This document shows positions 20,201 to 35,200 of a stretch of DNA of 64,000 bases, piece by piece. This DNA comes from Lucifuga dentata (taxonomy: Eukaryota; Chordata; Actinopteri; Ophidiiformes; Bythitidae). The DNA lies in assembly GCA_014773175.1 (NCBI GenBank), contig VXCM01000814.1, positions 207,134-271,133 of the forward strand. Direction: 5' to 3'. The position numbers and the translations under genes were made by a program. The notes under the pieces are model-generated. The model was not told the origin of the DNA. It did not search any database and saw nothing but the letters and a program-made list of their open reading frames with translations. How positions within the stretch are numbered: position 1 is the stretch's first letter; each line of letters starts with the position of its first letter.

Positions 20201-23200
20201 ATGTCTGCCTTGTGGACCTGGCCAGACGGGCTGGTCACCTGCGCCGTCATGTCTGCTATGCTGATCTCTGGACAGACAGGTGGAGAGAAATTAGAAATAA
20301 AAAAAAATGAATATACACATGCACTATTGTGTAACCAAAAAGAGTATTTCACAAGTATTCTGACTGTGAAAATGTAATTTCTGTGACAGTTACACATCTG
20401 ATAAGAAAGACAAATTGTATAAATTGGAGTTGATAACCACAGAAGGAGGTATTAATATTGTTGCTTCTTCCTGTTTCACTCACCTGGGATCTTGAGGCTG
20501 AGGTCACACTGGCTGCCAACATTGGCAACAGATGGCGCTCTCCTCTTCCTGGTGATGCTCTCCTTCATCCTGCCCTCGCCTGTTACCTTCACTGTGAATG
20601 CACTCCCTATAGATACACACATTTAACACATTATATTTTTAAAACCAGCATAACATTAGTACTAGATGACAGAAATTCTTCACCATTGATCTATGGGCAT
20701 TAGACCACTCAGTCTAAACACAAGCAGTCTGCACTGATACATTTACGGAAATCTAAACTTCTATATACACAGTTAATCTGAAGTGTTAAACTTAGGGATA
20801 CTCTGTTTTTATTGTAAATTAGCATGCATCAGATTATCTGGGGGAAGCACCTGGCACATGTTGGTCTGCAAACTTGATGTTGATGATGTAATTTCCAGGT
20901 TCAGTGGGGCAGTATGTCACCTTACAGGTTCCGTCCTCTTGGTCCTCAGTGTTGATGTCGACTTTACTGGGACCCTCAATAGACAGGCTCAAGCCTCCAT
21001 AGCCTGTATAGAAAGTTATATAACAGATTTTTGATAAATACTACATTTGGATAAATCAAACTGAAATACGATAAACTGTATAGTGTATATTTTTATATGC
21101 TACGTACCTGCATCACGAGTGTCGATAATGAACTCGGCAGGCTCAAAGGTCCTGGCCTCACTCAAGCCCTGGCCACTCACACGCACACGGCTAGCATCAC
21201 CGATCTCTGATTGGCTGATCATAACCGCAATGGGGCTGCTAGGAATGTGGCGGCCATTCTTTTTAATGTTCACCAGGTGCTCTCCAATCTCCTTGGGAAC
21301 GAATGAGATGCCTGTGGACAAACAAACACGCATCCAGGAGGTTTAAAAATGCAGATTAATAACATGATCAGTTGAATGCTGCTTGTTCTATCAGTTTTCT
21401 CCTGCAGATAAACACTCACCAACATGTCCGTTACGCAGCATCTTCAGCAGGCAGGGCTCCTCGCGGCCTGAAGGCGTAGTGAGGGAGGCAGTCAGCTGAC
21501 TGAGATCCAGTTCTCCAATGTCCAATGGGATATCAGCAGCTGATCCCACTTTCAAATGAGACATCCTCATGGAGTCATCACCTGGAGACACAGCAGTGAC
21601 AGGCTGTTAGAGTGCATACCGTTTACATAGCACACGCATCGTGCAAAGTCAGAACGTTAGGACAGAGTGTAATTGTCTTTCTCTGCGTCGTGACATTTTG
21701 ATTCACTGAATTCAGTGTCAGAATAAAATATGTTACCTGTAATCCTAGCAGAGAAGGGGCTGCCGGGGATGTGCTTATCATTGTATTTGACCAGGATGCT
21801 GTAGTCTCCAGGCAGGACAGGCAGGTAGGACACGGTGCAGGTCCCATCCTGGTTGTCCACACAGCTGATGTCTGCCTTAGATGGACCCTCAATCGCCAGA
21901 GAAAGACCACCTTGATGACAAAATATAATCAGTGTTGTGTGACTGTTTTTTACTTTTCATCTCTATTTTTGCCTCATCTTCCACTTGGGTTCTGTCTGTG
22001 GGGATGCAGTCTTACTGGTTCAACAAAAATTAGACTCATTTATGCATCACAAGCTTTCTTCCTTTCTCTCTCTGTACAAAGTTGCCTCTATACCGGCAGA
22101 TGAGTGTTCCCTACCCTCTCCAGCATCTTTAGTGTTAACAGTAAAGACAGCAGGCTTGTTGACGGTTCCATGGATGAGACCGGGGCCGTAGGCACTGACG
22201 TTACCGCTGTTCATGTAGTCCACGAAGAACTGCAGTGGACTGCCTGTGGATGACAAAAGAGAGAAACAGAAGGTAAATATTTTACTAGATTAAATTTCTC
22301 CTATAATTTTTTAATACAATTATTTCACCAGAGTCATTTCCTACCAGGGATGTGGATTCCATCATATTTGATGTCCATCTCATGCAATCCGGCCTCAGTG
22401 GGGGCGTACTTGACCGTAACAGTGCCATCTTTGTTGTCTGTGATGTCAGGCTTGGCCACCTTGCCTGATGGCATTCTGACCTCACCTACCGTGGAGGTGA
22501 GACACACACTATGAGATACAAGAACCTGAGAACACCTCCGGACACTGTGAATGATTGCTTAAAACTGGCGTGATTGTGCCCGTGTTCATACTAACACAGT
22601 AAATTACAGACCTGTTTCTGTATGTATATACCTGTGATCTCTCCCTTCTGGATAGTGAAGGGAATGACCAAATCAAATGGTCTCAGCCCTGCCACGTCCA
22701 GTCCGTTCATTCCCATTGGTCTGTCTGTTGCCTGGGAGACAGAGGGCAGAGGTCACATACACTATCTGGGGAGGTCCCATGCTGATAATGATAGCTATTT
22801 TATTGTAAAGAAAGATACTGGTCAGTAGAGAATGAGTCAACAATAAACACCAATGATGTATCAGTAACAGGATACAGGGCAGATGCAATGATCACAGTGC
22901 AGGACAAAGCGGTATAAGGTTCCAAACACCAACAACAATGTGATGAGACAATCATGAGATGAAATGATAATAATGAAATGACAATGGAAATCATGATGAC
23001 ACCAACACTGACTGTGAGAGAGAGAATGAGATGAGGACAAAAATGTAAGTTGGCAAGGGCAAGGGGAGACTGAGGAAACACGAAACAAACACAGTTTAGC
23101 CATTTTGCAAAATGTGGAGCAGCTAACATGTCCACATTAATGATTCTCAAAATAGCTGCTTTTGTCTCCTAAGTGAACCGGAGGAGCTGACATGGAGCAT

Positions 23201-26200
23201 TGCTGAACAGTTGAGCTGCACAATGAATTATGGAAAAAGCTTCAAGAAAATATTTGATTTCCATAATGCAAAGCAAATATTTATTTCCCTTTCTGAAGAG
23301 CAAATAATGCTGAATAAAAACTGTCCATATCAAAAGAGAAAAATATGTAAAACCACTTTTTGCCAACATTGCACAGCTCTACTGCACTGTCCATGTGTTT
23401 AAGAAATCCTGTATGAGAAGGAGGGAAGAGGATGGAGGGAGTGAAATGGAGAGAAAAACATCTCAGATGAAACGCCTGCAATGAAAGACAAGATACAGGA
23501 TGATGAAAGGAAACATTATGATGACATGAATGAGGGGAAAGAAGCAAACGGGGAAGAGGGGAGACAAATAATTAGCACCCAGAGAAGACAACGGCATTAA
23601 TAATGAGAAGGGGTGGAGACAGAGGTTTAGGTACCCAGGGTTGCTGAGCGTAGTACTGGGGCATTTGGCTCTGCTGCATTAGCTGGTCTGATGGAGCTCC
23701 TTCCAGTGCCTGAAGGGGGATATTGGGAGATGGGTGGGATGTGGTGAGGGGTTGGGAAGTGGATGAAGGTGGGTAATATAGGGGATTGAGAGGATTAAAA
23801 AAAAAAAAAGATGGTAGGGACTAAAACAATAGGCATATTGAATTTAAAAAATGTGACCCAATCTGGAAGTTTCTGCAGGGAGAAATAGGATCAAGGACCC
23901 AAATGTCTCTCACTAATTCTCAAATTCACTCCACATACCCACTGAGGAGAACTTAGAGTTTCTATATGTTGGTGGACAAATGATGATAATATCAGCAGTT
24001 GCATTTGGAGAATTAACACCTGGTTAAGACATGATTTTACCTGGAAAAACTACCTGCTGGTGTAATGTTTGGTAGAAATTAAAAACCCACAGATTCTAAT
24101 TCAACTTGACTCAGCGCCTTTCCCTTTTTATATAATAAATACACGTCACTCACCGTGACCTGGAAGGGACTGTTGGGGATGTGCTCCCCTCCAAAACGGA
24201 CGCAGATGACATACTCGCCAGGCTGTGGCGCCGTGTAGAAGATGTCAAATGTGCCATCCTCGTTTTCCACAACATCCACATCAAGCTCCGCCCCCTCAGG
24301 TGTGCACACACTGCATGTCACCTTGCCTTTCCCAGCAGCCTTGGCATCCACTGTGATGACTGTTTGCTCGCCAATCTGGATGGTTGGACCAACACCAGCG
24401 CCTGAGGAATTGAAAAGTCAAGAATAAGATATAATAGGTAAAAGTTGGCACAGTCACACACTCTCTTCATTTCATACACACATATTTAACACACAGACAA
24501 CTAAACATGCACATTCCACAACCGTGACACCAGGTTTAAGTTGGACAAGATCTAGTCATGACCATGTTATTTCCATCTATGCTGTTACCATTGAATCATG
24601 TTATTATAACACAGTCTCCATGTAGAACTGAAAGCTAGATTAGCCAAAGTGCCATTCCACCATGCCAACCTACCTACTGTTAGTCCATTAGTCTGTCCAA
24701 TTAAAAAAATGTGAGAGGGAAAAGGAGATAGTTATGAGAGAAAAGGCAGAAAAGAAGAAAACCAAAAGGAGAAAGAGAAAACTAAGAAGAATCAGAGAGA
24801 AAGAGAGTGGAAGATCCTGTTGAAAGCCGGTGCTACTATCCTGCATGCTGAGAGAAGACAGAGTAGTTCTTCTACAGTACAAAGTCGTTCAGTAGGCTTA
24901 CCTAAACCATGACCGCCGATTGAGACTGATAATAGGAACGGTGAGAAGCAGGGGAGCGATAAAAAAGTGACAAATAAAAGACAGTCAGGTGGGGGTGGGG
25001 GTGATGGGAGGCAATAACTGTGCTCCAAACACTTGGATGAAAACAAACGGTGGTGGAGGATTGTGAAGCAGGGAGGGTGGGGGGTGTGTGTTTATGTGTG
25101 TGTGTGCAGCGGGGAGGGGGGCTTGGGCTAGGAGGAGGTGTAACTGAGGAGCACAGCGTGAGGAACACAACATACCCATACATGAAAACCGTTATCTAAG
25201 ATGTCTTAGCTAATATCTTCCACTGATTTGTGATTCTCTTATTTTTTTTCCCACCAAGTTTTTTCAAAATAAAAGTCAAGTTGATTTCTAAGGGGAGGTT
25301 ATGGACTTCTTGCTATCTGTGCTTCCTGTAATCCATTGGAACATTCAGAATATTGCTTTTGATTGAACAGAATTAACTAAGGAATAATGAATTTACAGTC
25401 AAACTAAGGATTATCAGTAATCAAATAATTGCTGTACAATGTATGATGTAACCATATGAAATCTAACTGGATGAAAACATTTTTTCTCCTTTTCTGTATA
25501 TATCCATCTCATATGTACCTGTGACAGTGCACTTGCTGGCATCTCCAGAGGGCAGCGCTCTGATACGGTAGGGAGAATATGGGATTTCGTCCCCGCCGTA
25601 CTTGATGAGGATGGTGTATCTGCCAGTCATGTCTGGCACGTATGACACCAAGTAGGTCCCATCATGGTTATCACGAATGTTGGCCTTCTTCGGTTTCCCC
25701 TCTGGGTCCTGGGAGGGAACGAGGGAGGATGAGTGAGTGAGGTACATGGTGGTATCAATGAGTCAAACAGTTACCGAGTGTCAAAAAAAGTGTGTTCTTA
25801 TGTGTCATATGTGTGTACTCACAGTGATCTGCACAGCCAGGAGTCCCTCACCAGCATCTTTGGCATCGATGGTGAACTCGACTGGCAGAGAGGCGGGCAC
25901 GCCGGTGGTGTTGAGGCCTGGTCCGCTGGCACGCACCTTACTGGCATCATGGGTGGGCAGCACCTTCACCTTGTAGGGACTGACAGGGGAGAGGAAGAGG
26001 AAAAGGTAAGAGATAAATATCCACATGTAAGAGAATGCTGATTGTACAATATACAGTAAGTGTGTGTAGGTGTGTGTGTGTTTTACCTGCGTGGGATTTC
26101 CTCATCAGCATACAGCACATTAATGGAATAGGGACCCTCTCTGGTGGGAACATAGTTGACTGTGTGAGTCTGGTCGCCATTATCCACCACTTCCACAGGC

Positions 26201-29200
26201 TCCACCACACCTATGCGCACACACACAAAGAAAGTTTGTGTTTTATGTGACTTTGACTATGCTTTTAGTATGAGATACGCATAACCATCAGAACACACAC
26301 ATACCTTTGGGGCCCTGTACACGGACCTGCAATGGGGCCACTCCAGCTTTGGAGGCGTCCACTGTAAATGCCTGAGGAATATTGGCTCTGACGTTGTTGC
26401 CCAGGCCAGGACCCTGACACTTCACCTTGGTACTGTCCACGGTGTCGCTAACTGGCACAGAGAATGGACTACCTGCTCAGACAAAGTCAGAAAAGTTGGC
26501 AAAACATTACGCCAGGGTGCCTTAACTGATTTTCTCTTCTTTCCTGTCAACCTCAGTTGAAAAGCCAGCTCATTTGCACTATCCCCATTTCTGCATACTC
26601 TATAAACAAAGCATGCAATTTAGTGCTAAATTATATACAAGCAAACTATTAAACATAAAGGTAAGAACAGAACTCTTTTTTCCCCAGTACCTGTAATGGG
26701 TTGTCCTCCGTAGGTGATGTTGAGATTGTATTTGCCAGTCTCATAGGGGATGTACTCCACACTGCAGCTGCCATCCTTATTATCAGTACAGGACATTTTG
26801 GCCTCTGATGGACCCTCCATTGCCAGACCAAGACCACCAGTCCCTGCTCCCCTAAAGAGAAAGAGAGACTGTTTAAAATAAAGTTTGGGTGTTCCACCAT
26901 CCATGAAATTAAGACACACATGCCAACTCCTCAGCTCCTCAAAGATAATGTTTATATCACTTACCGGGTTTCCACTGTGAACTTGTTTGGTTTGTTGGTG
27001 ATGCCGCATTTCAGGCCTGGACCGTGCACACGCACACGAGCTGGATCACAGCCCTCAGTCACGGCAACACGGAATGGACTTTTAGGCACTGGAGAGCCAT
27101 TATAGGCAACTTCCACGCTGTGTGGTCCTGGTGCAGACACAGAAAACAATAACTCAAAGTCAAATTGTATTTATTATAACTGACTTTCTGTACTGCCTTT
27201 ACCAAATCTATGAACTCTACAGACACTGATCTTTTTAACTCACCCTCCTCGTAGGGAGTGTACTCCACATTGTAGGTTCCATCTCCAAGATCGGTAATCA
27301 GGGCGTCCGTGCGGCTGCCGGATGGGTTGCTGATGAGGGTTTTGATATGGTCCCCTCCCGTCTGTGTGAGAGCGCGAGCATCCACAGTGAAGTCTGTAGT
27401 CGCCTCGCGGAAAACACCTAAAAAAACAAGCATGTTGGGGAAGAGGTTGCTGAAATTTATAGCATATACACTATACAGGAAGTGCAAAAGGACAAAATGC
27501 ATTTCTATACTGAGAAAATACATGACATATTACCTTTGCCTTCCACTCCAGGGCCAAACACACGGACTCCGCTGGCATTGACTGCAGGCTCCACGTTGAG
27601 CCGAGCAGGGAAGTTAGGCACATCCTGGCCACCATAACGGATGGTGAGAGTGTAGGAGCCAGGATAAAGAGGGATATAAGTGATGGTATAAGTCCCGTCT
27701 CCGTTGTCTTGGATGTGGACCTCGGCCTCTGTTCCACTGTCTGAGATAATCTCAATTGTCAACTCAGCTGGACCAGCGTTGGTACAGTCCACAATGAACT
27801 CCCCTGTCTCCCCGACCTTGGCACGCTCCAAGCCTGGGCCAGAGCAACGAACCTGAGAGGTGGGATGGGACAGAGAATGATTCAGAAGTAAGTAACAAAT
27901 GTCTTTTCTGATTTATTATCACAACTTGCATCAGATGTTCCCAAAACCATTATTAATGCCTAGTAAAATGTGTAACTCTACATATATTAACAGCAGAATT
28001 ACCAATATGTAATATTCATGCACATAGTCAAAGGTCTAATAATGTTATCTGTAACCAGTAACTGTGGCTGACCTTGGAGGGGTCTGTGGCAGGATAAGCT
28101 GTGGGGGTGAAAGGTGATCCAGGGATCGGAGCTCCATCATAGGTCAGTTCAACCTGGTATGGCCCCGCATCCCGGGGGATGAACTTCACCTGGCTGGTCT
28201 CTGGGCTCAGCCCTGGCTCAACCTGGGACAAGAAATGAAACAAGTCATACACTTTAAACTTATCTTTCAGCATAGTTTGTGCATTAGAACTGTAGAATGC
28301 AAGCTTTTAAGACATTTGAAATGTAAATAACAGATAAGGCAGATAAAAATAATCCATTGATTTCTAAATAGACACTATTCAAATGAAGAGTTTCTGAAGA
28401 AAATTTAACTAAATTGTACCTTGGTGGTAATTGGCTTTCCTGATGGACCGGTCACCTTGGCGGCGACCTTACCCTGGCCTCCAGCACCCTTTGATTTCAC
28501 AGTCACTTCCTGGTCTTTACCTACAGTCATCTCTACAAAATACACACAGAGCAAAGAGAACTGCTGTAGAACTGAGCATACACAGAATGTCTCTTCTATT
28601 TGGCAACATGGAAAGAAAACAGAGATGCCGTAGACAGACTATTACATACGTGATTATAGCTATTATACTGTAATTTAACAACATAATAACAGGGCAAAGA
28701 CCAAAATTGGGTGATACAAGAGAGGTAACGGGGAATAGCATACTGTCTCCCAGGCCTGTGACATTGATCTTGCTGAGGTCCACTGTGGGTGCCACAGCAA
28801 CATTGAAGGGGCTCTTAGGAATGTGATCTCCTCCATACGTCACAGCAACACCCAAAGGACCCTGGGGTAGGAAGGGGAGCAGTATGAAAATCCATGCAAT
28901 CACATGTATGTTCATTGCTGTGATATAGATAGATGCTCACAGACAGACTTACCTGCTGCACAGGTGTGTATTTGACAGTGTGTGTGTTGTCATGGTTATT
29001 GATGATTTCAAAGTCTTTGACAGCCTCTGCTTTGGTCGGGCCACTGAAGCTGCAGTCCAGGTTTGCCTTTCCTGCTCCTTTGGTGCTCACGGTGAAATGA
29101 GTAGGTTTGTTCAGTTCAACACCTGAGAAAGAGAGAGAGGATGGGAAAGAGAATTTGAACTTCTAAAATAATACAAGTGACTAGAATAAGTGAAGGACAT

Positions 29201-32200
29201 TCTCAATTGCCAGTTGCTTTACTTTTTTTGATCATTGTGATTAAAACTACAGTGGTATGTTTGTGACTCACAGGAAATATCAGAGAATATTTTGGTTCAT
29301 TTTGGGTGTTTTTTTTAACCTACGTGGTTTGACCTGGTTCAACAGGACTTGGGTGACTTAGGTGCGTTTCCCCCCTTGGTATGGCTGTTCAAGAAGGTCT
29401 GAACACAGCCATCGCACTCGGGTGCAAACCAAAACAACCCCACTAGTTTCAAACAAACTTTTGAACGGTTTGTGGTGTGAACATGTTCACACTAGTTTCA
29501 ACGACGATTAAGGCGATCTAGTGAGCCACTGACTCATCTAGAACTAAATCTAGAGAAGGTTGCATGTAGTAAACATTAAATAACCTCTTTGATTACCCAT
29601 AGCAAATCAAGTGGATGTGTGAGAAGGTTGCAACATACAGTATCAAGCTCACCTAACGTGTTTAGATTAACATGTTAAAGGTTAGCATGTATGTATGTAC
29701 TTCATAACCACTCAATTATCCTCTTCAGCCACCTGAAGACAGCACATTTTCTTTGTATAATGTGAAGCAATATTAAGTAGCTTTCCAGACATTGTCTTGG
29801 AAGTCAAATTCTAAATTCTGCTGGCATTGCTTTGTTTGGTATATGGACCAAATGATGATTAGGAGAAGGAAAGTATTCAAATTCTGTTGTTGTTCCATGC
29901 TATTTATTTATTTACATAATAAACTTCTTCCTGTTTTGATTTGTCATTCATGCACCCATTTCTGACCAATGAGTGGAGCAATATAGTTTTGCTTTCTATG
30001 CAAGACAGATCAAACCAAGTGGTGAATCCAACATTGTTCCATTCATTTTAGTCCCTGATTTGGACCAGAGCAAACCAATTACAGGTCTGAAAACGCCCTT
30101 AGTGAAATAAACAGAAGAACTGGGTAGCTGCCATGAGCTGAGATCACCATAAACAAAAGAAAAGAAAGGAGGAAGTTGCAGATTTAAATTTGGAAATGAA
30201 ATATGGTTATTAATGCAATGTGTAGGATAGACATACTTTATATTGAACAGCTAATGGAATAGATACAGTTAGCATAGGTACATGCATGTGTGTGTGTTCT
30301 CACCACTGCGGCTCAGTCCTGGTCCCTCTGCCTTGACTTTACTGGCATCATGTGCGGGATCCACTTTGACCCTGATGGGAGTCATTGGAATAGCCTACAC
30401 AACAGAAACATACGAGATACTGTCAAACACACACATTTTCCAAACAAGAACACACTAAATCCAATGAAACAAGACACATGCACACACCTGGTCAGCAAAC
30501 AGGACCATGATGGTGTAGCTGCCTGCTCCAGGAGGAGTGTATTTGACTGTGAATGTGTCATTGTCATTTCTAATGATGTCAAAGTCGATGTCAGCCTCTG
30601 CAGGTCCCACCACTCCAGGGGCACACTTGATTCCTATGCTGATGTCACCTGAAGACAAAAATCATGTCCCATTACAGCCCTCTACAGCCTTTTATAGTTG
30701 TCATAATTCAAATGGGGACATAACATAGGTTTGCGTGGCATTACCTTGACCAGCCTCTGAGCAGTCGACGGTGAAATATGTTGGTTCGAAGGCCTTGAGG
30801 CCAGTCTTGGCCACTCCAGGTCCTGATACCTTCACCTTGTTTGGATGGCAGCCTGCCCCAATATTCATCTGTAGTCAAAATCATAACAGTATTAGAATTT
30901 TCCTATAGTCATTTGTGGACACTATAGGAAGACATTTGTTTAGTGGGCAAATAATGCATTAGTGCACAGCCAGTTCTCTATGGGANAAAAAAAAAAAAAA
31001 AAAAAAAAAAGTCAGATGAGGTTGTAAGATTTGTGAGTTTGTGTGTGTGTGTTTGTGCTCACCCTGAAAGGGCTGTCAGGGATGTTGACCCCTCCCCAGG
31101 AGACCATGACAGTGTGTTTTAGAGGTTTACGTGGGGTATAAGTGCAAGTATACATCCCGTTGCCATTATCCTTAACCTGGACATCCAAAGGAGTGCCATC
31201 ACCATCCTGTAGAGGCATTAAAAAAAAAAAAAAAAAAAANAAAAAAAAAAAAAAAAAAAAGTTAAGTACCACAGGAATTAGAATGGGAATGATACAGGAA
31301 ATGTGAGTAAAAAGAGGCCAAAAAGAAGGCTAAATAATCTTACACACAGAGAACATTAATTGTTTATATGCTAAAATCCACACATTCACTCCTACCTGAG
31401 CCAGAATCTTCAGAGGAGCTTTCCCTCCTTGCTTGGCATCAACAGTGAACTCAGTTGGCTTTCCGACTGCCAAACCACTGCTTTGTAGGCCTGGACCGTA
31501 AGCTTTCACCTACAATAAACACATTCATGAAGCATTTCAATAAATCATTTTAAGGGCAGTGAGGGACATTTCTTTCTGTATGTAAGCAGATAAGGATTTC
31601 ACCTTTAGAAATTACACTAAAAGCAATAATAAATCAGTTTTGTGGTATGATTGTATTCAGACGCATTGTGTTCTGCAGCTGTATCTTGGGTGTGTGCATA
31701 CCTTGTCAGGGTAGAAATCTTTCCCTGGTGGGGGAACAATCTCAGCCATGAAGGGAGAGTGCTGGATATCTTCATTGTTGCAGAGCACATGCACAGCGTA
31801 CTCCCCGGGCTCTGTGGGCCAGTAGCGCACGTCACATGACCCATCACCTTTGTCATCACACTCAATCTTAGCCTGAGATGGACCCTCCACAGAGAAACCT
31901 GAGTAGAAAGAAAAAAAAACATATTTAAGGAGGCCTGCAGAGAGTTGACGTGAGCAATGATGACGAACTGAGGTACAACTAACCCAGCGTGCCCACGTTG
32001 TCTCCAACCGCCTCCACCACAAAGTCAGCCGATTTTCCAACCACGCCCCCCTCCAGCCCTGGACCCCAAGCTCTCACCTTCTGCTGGCCAGCCTCAGAGC
32101 CAATCTTGACCTCAATGGGACTAAACAGAACCAACAATAATTAGTCACGATGACAACTCAAAGTCACCTGTAACAATTTTATCGCGTGCGCTTACCTGCG

Positions 32201-35200
32201 AGGTATGTGTTGTCCTCCCCAGGTGATGGTGATGATGTACGTTCCAGGTGTGGTGGGGTAATACTCAAATCCATACACACCATCTCCTAGATCCTTCCTC
32301 TTACATGGCTCCTCAAGACCCTCTGCAAACACAACGATACACATCAGCATCACATTTAATCATGCAATCCACCACAATAGCCTTCAAATGATGTGTTATC
32401 ATAGGTAGAGTTAAATTAAGTAAATTAAGGCAAATGCCACTTGTAAAAAATCTCCCACTGGTGTTTGTAATGTAACTCACTGGGGCCCTTGATGGAGACT
32501 TTGAGCTCTCCTGTGCCAGCTCCTTTGGTGTAAACCTTAAAGTCTGCAGTCTCCTTCACCCTCAGGCCCTTGGGCTGCAGGCCACGACCTTTAGCCTTGC
32601 AAAGGCTGGGGTTACATGCTGCAGAGAGGGAGCAAGAGACAGAAAGAGACAAAGGGAAACAGCTCTCAGTATTTTCATTTCAACATCATGACCATAGTGA
32701 TTTCAGTGGTTTCAGTGGGAAGAAAAAGGAATGAGGTGCAGGGTGAAATATATGAAACCAAAATAATTTCCATCTAAACGGCACATCCATCACACTGAAA
32801 GGTTACTGGAAAGCTTTCAGCTTGTTTCTATTGTTTTTTCTCCTCTGCCTCACACCCTCCCACATTCTTATTCTCTCTATCTGAAGCCTGTGAATAAATT
32901 CATAGACCACAGCTGAGGAAGTAAGACTTTATCTCCACAGAGGAAGTGGAGAACTGTTCATGTCCACTGATTAAAAGTGTAAAAAATAGGAGCTGCTGAG
33001 TCACAGTCAAACAGTCCTGCAGGAAGTCAAGGAAACTCCACAGGAACAGAGACAAAACTGGTACAGGATAAAGATATTATAGATGGAGGCTGCATTAATG
33101 GTACAGAGCATTTTGAAAAGTGTAAATCTACACCACTATTAATATTGTGTTTTTAGACCTTGGCAATCACAAACAATCTTTTTAAAAAGATGGAAGAAAT
33201 GTATATTAATGTGAAATTTGATCTTATAGGTTCACCAGGAGTGTGACCAGGAACATAGCAGGCAGCAGGAAAAACAGGATATCGGTTATCTTCCTTTCAA
33301 AAGGAATGTAAAATATGAGTCCACATAAACTGAAAGAAGTATTCTTGAATTCAGGTCACTTAAATATAGCGCCTTCTGCTATTTTTTACCAAGCATCTTG
33401 CAGATTGCACAACTATGGCACAGAAAAAAATTGCATGCTACACATGCGCTGTAGCTTGAAATGTATCATAGAGGCAGAGCCCTACAATGTCATTTGAACT
33501 GGATGGTGGCTCAGTGATCAAAGCAAGGAGGACCTGGGTTCTAATCCAACTAGGGCCTTTGTGAGTGGACTTTGCATGTTCTGTCGGTATCTGTGTGGGT
33601 TTCCCTTTGGGTTCTCCATTTTCCTCCCACAGCCCAAAGCCATGCAGGTTAGATGAATTGGAAACTCTACTTTGTCCTGTAGCTGTGATTACGACTGTGA
33701 ATCTGGTGTGTGTATGTGTATGTGTGTGTTAGCTCAGTGATAGACTGGCAACTTGTCCAACCTGCCTCTCGCCCCAATGAATGCTGGGATAGGCTCCTGC
33801 ATCCCATGACCCAGCACAGTATATAAGCGTATAGAGAACAGATCAAATGATGAGTAATTGTGCCAAAACTACATTTCAAATTATGTTCATTATGTAAGAT
33901 TAGGATCAATAATGAGCTGGAGAAAATTAGACATCAATTTCCTGGCAGACAACAGTGTAATGGAATTAGGGTTTTTCTTTCATCCAAATGTGTGAAAATG
34001 TCCACAAAGGAACAAATGCAGGCTTTCCTGATGAATATGTTGTTGAAAAGTCCTAATAAGGACACGGAGCACCAAGGATGTCTGAGTCAGTTTAGAGTCA
34101 GTTTCCAGAGTTTAGAGTGTTTACCGGCAGATGACACACATAAAGCAAAGCTACAGAGGGAAATTAGTCACAAGAAAAGACGTGCAATTCAAAACACACA
34201 CACTTTCACAGTCTGCATATCAAACTACATCTATGCACATTAACCCATCTAACCCAGTCTCATGCACATACACACATGCACACTGGGTACCCAAGAGAGA
34301 TCCCAGGAAACAGGAAATGACAGCAGAAGGAAAAGGCTGTTCCAGAGATAGGACAGATACCAGCAGGCCTCTGAGAAGAGAAGAAGGGAAGAGGAGAAAA
34401 GAGAGAGAGAGATTTACAACATCCAATACAGTGGCAGGAAAAGACAGCAAAGGTTTATAGAACATTTAAGAGAAAAGAGTGCAACATTTTCATATTCTTT
34501 TAATCTTAACATTAGCTTTATTACCTCTTCCTGAGGTGAATTGTACCTGTATTGTCTCATCCTTTCCTTTGACTTAGTTTATTCTCCCCCATCTTCCCCT
34601 TCTTCCCTCCCTACTGACTCCTGAACTGTCATTTTATATCTTTAATTTAACTGTTAGCTGAAATATTAAGCACTCCATCACAGTAGAAAACAACCAGCGA
34701 TATTTCAATTTAACTCACTCTTTGACTGTTTTAAGCCAAATGACTTTAAAACATACACCCTTTAACATCCTCTACAGAATGACGTGGTATCAAGATAATC
34801 TCACCCTCTCCCACGGTGACTGTGAAGGGACTCTTGCTGATCTGACCACCAGCGAAGGTNATCTCACCCTCTCCCACGGTGACTGTGAAGGGACTCTTGC
34901 TGATCTGACCACCAGCGAAGGTGACGTAGATGGTGTGCTGGCCCTCTATGGTGGGTTTGTAGGTGCAGCGGTAGCTACTGTTGCCCTTGTCTTCGATGGT
35001 GCAGGTCACCGTGTTCTTCTTACCTGCTGGATCCATGATCGTCACCTCCACTTCACCGACACCAGCACCTGCAAGAAGCAAAAGGGAGGGAGGCGAGGGA
35101 ATAGAATGACAGGGGAATAAATTAAAAGGATTAAAATTGGCGACATTGATCCAAGTCTTTTGTCATTGATGTCATTATTCACATCACTTCATTTAGGCTT

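Noticed and set aside
28020..28072. Possible hidden exon supplying filamin repeat 9
   Set aside because: Both strands of the 220-bp intron read; no GPGL or SPF codons, no internal acceptor-donor pair of suitable length.
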